6,542 nucleotides of DNA, taken from NCBI GenBank assembly GCA_002402005.2, contig NVUS02000276.1:1-6542 (forward strand). Reading direction: 5' to 3'. This stretch comes from OCS116 cluster bacterium. GTDB lineage: Bacteria > Pseudomonadota > Alphaproteobacteria > Rhizobiales > OSC116. Shown here one piece after another: positions 6,047-6,542 of the stretch. Position 1 is the first letter of the stretch, and each line of letters begins with the position of its first letter. The position numbers were made by a program, and so were the translations under genes. Below the pieces are notes generated by a model, which worked only from the letters and a program-made list of their open reading frames with translations, had not been told where the DNA came from and ran no database searches.

Positions 6047-6542
6047 TTATTCTGCAGCTATTTGATCTGCATCGGTTTTAACCACCGATTGCTTGGGCTT
6101 GTTTCTGAAATCATGCCACGCTTGTTTATATACGCTAGGCATTGCCAGCAGCACCGGCGTTAATACCAATGTCAACAATGTCGAAAACCCCAAGCCAAAT
6201 ATAATCGCCGTGGCCAATTGCACCCACCAAACAGTGACAATGCCGCCTGAAGTGATCTCGCGCTCAATAAAGTTAATGTTGAGTTGAATGGCCATCGGCA
6301 ACAGACCAGCAATGGTGGTGACCGTGGTTAGCAATACCGGGCGCAACCGCTGAGCAGAAGCGCGCAATGCCGCGTCAATCTTCTCATTACCAAGTGACAA
6401 TAAGTGATTATAGGTATCGATCAGCACGATGCTGTTATTGACCACAATGCCGGCCAAAGCCACCACGCCGGTGCCGGTCATGATGATGGAGAAAGTTTGC
6501 CCGGTCACCCAAATGCCGAGCAGCACACCAAAGACGCTCATA
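6047..6542 (-). CDS. RND efflux transporter permease, AcrB/AcrD/AcrF-type family, C-terminal part only
   Basis: About 164 C-terminal residues of an inner-membrane, proton-driven RND pump; the rest lies beyond the right edge, and the Met at 6541-6539 is internal. By alignment from memory with AcrB, the visible part covers the last transmembrane helices. These are the GIVVNNSIVLID helix (equivalent to AcrB's AKNAILIVEFA), the RLRPVLLTT loop-helix followed by GLLPMA, a short segment NINFIEREITSGG, and the final helix starting WWVQLATAIIFG and ending LTLVLTPVLLA. A polar tail of about 30 residues follows. The Asp residues of the proton relay are upstream and cannot be checked. It converges on pssA with a 40-bp gap and no obvious terminator. 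The substrate cannot be assigned. Confidence 0.93.
   Translation of the reverse strand, partial: MSVFGVLLGIWVTGQTFSIIMTGTGVVALAGIVVNNSIVLIDTYNHLLSLGNEKIDAALRASAQRLRPVLLTTVTTIAGLLPMAIQLNINFIEREITSGGIVTVWWVQLATAIIFGLGFSTLLTLVLTPVLLAMPSVYKQAWHDFRNKPKQSVVKTDADQIAAE

Noticed and set aside
1..6542. Search for a novel multi-gene system, CRISPR, mobile element, toxin-antitoxin pair or RNA gene
   Set aside because: Every frame with strong coding evidence belongs to a recognisable family or domain architecture. No interspersed repeat array, transposase, terminal inverted repeat pair or tRNA/rRNA-like sequence was seen.

Overview
The window looks like an ordinary chromosomal segment of an alphaproteobacterium with a moderately AT-rich genome. 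Three things support this. The uracil phosphoribosyltransferase has the wording I associate with rhizobial-type enzymes (YYFKAP, VDPMLATGNS). A short-form phosphatidylserine decarboxylase is coupled directly to phosphatidylserine synthase. A membrane-anchored Ig-like/LysM protein sits beside that pair. The base composition is lower in GC than in most free-living rhizobia, and I cannot name a genus.

Layout. Positions 1-628 hold upp (pyrimidine salvage), whose first codons may lie just left of the window; a strong intrinsic terminator (650-688) ends it. rarD (743-1633), an EamA/DMT-family membrane transporter, follows on the same strand. Its last 23 bp overlap the end of a convergent LOG-family nucleotide hydrolase gene (1611-2168, minus strand). 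A divergent intergenic region (2169-2353) holds a TTGACA promoter candidate and a small inverted repeat. It leads into a 674-residue envelope protein (2354-4378) made of an N-terminal membrane anchor, two Ig-like modules separated by a long Ala/Glu/Thr/Val/Lys-rich stalk, and a C-terminal LysM domain. Next comes psd (4458-5153) with a strong ribosome binding site, then pssA 10 bp later (5164-6006). The right edge (6047-6542, minus strand) is the C-terminal end of an RND efflux permease that runs out of the window.

How the genes fit together. pssA and psd encode consecutive steps: CDP-diacylglycerol + serine to phosphatidylserine, then to phosphatidylethanolamine. Their tight spacing implies one transcript. 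The LysM protein is probably a membrane-to-peptidoglycan tether and may share that transcript, because no convincing terminator separates it from psd. The left-hand genes (upp, rarD, LOG) are housekeeping or transport genes with no evident link to phospholipid synthesis.

I saw no CRISPR array, insertion sequence, tRNA, rRNA, phage gene or defence system, and nothing that looks like an undescribed multi-gene system. The most unusual element is the low-complexity stalk of the LysM protein, where synonymous codon choice changes abruptly and short tandem repeats occur.
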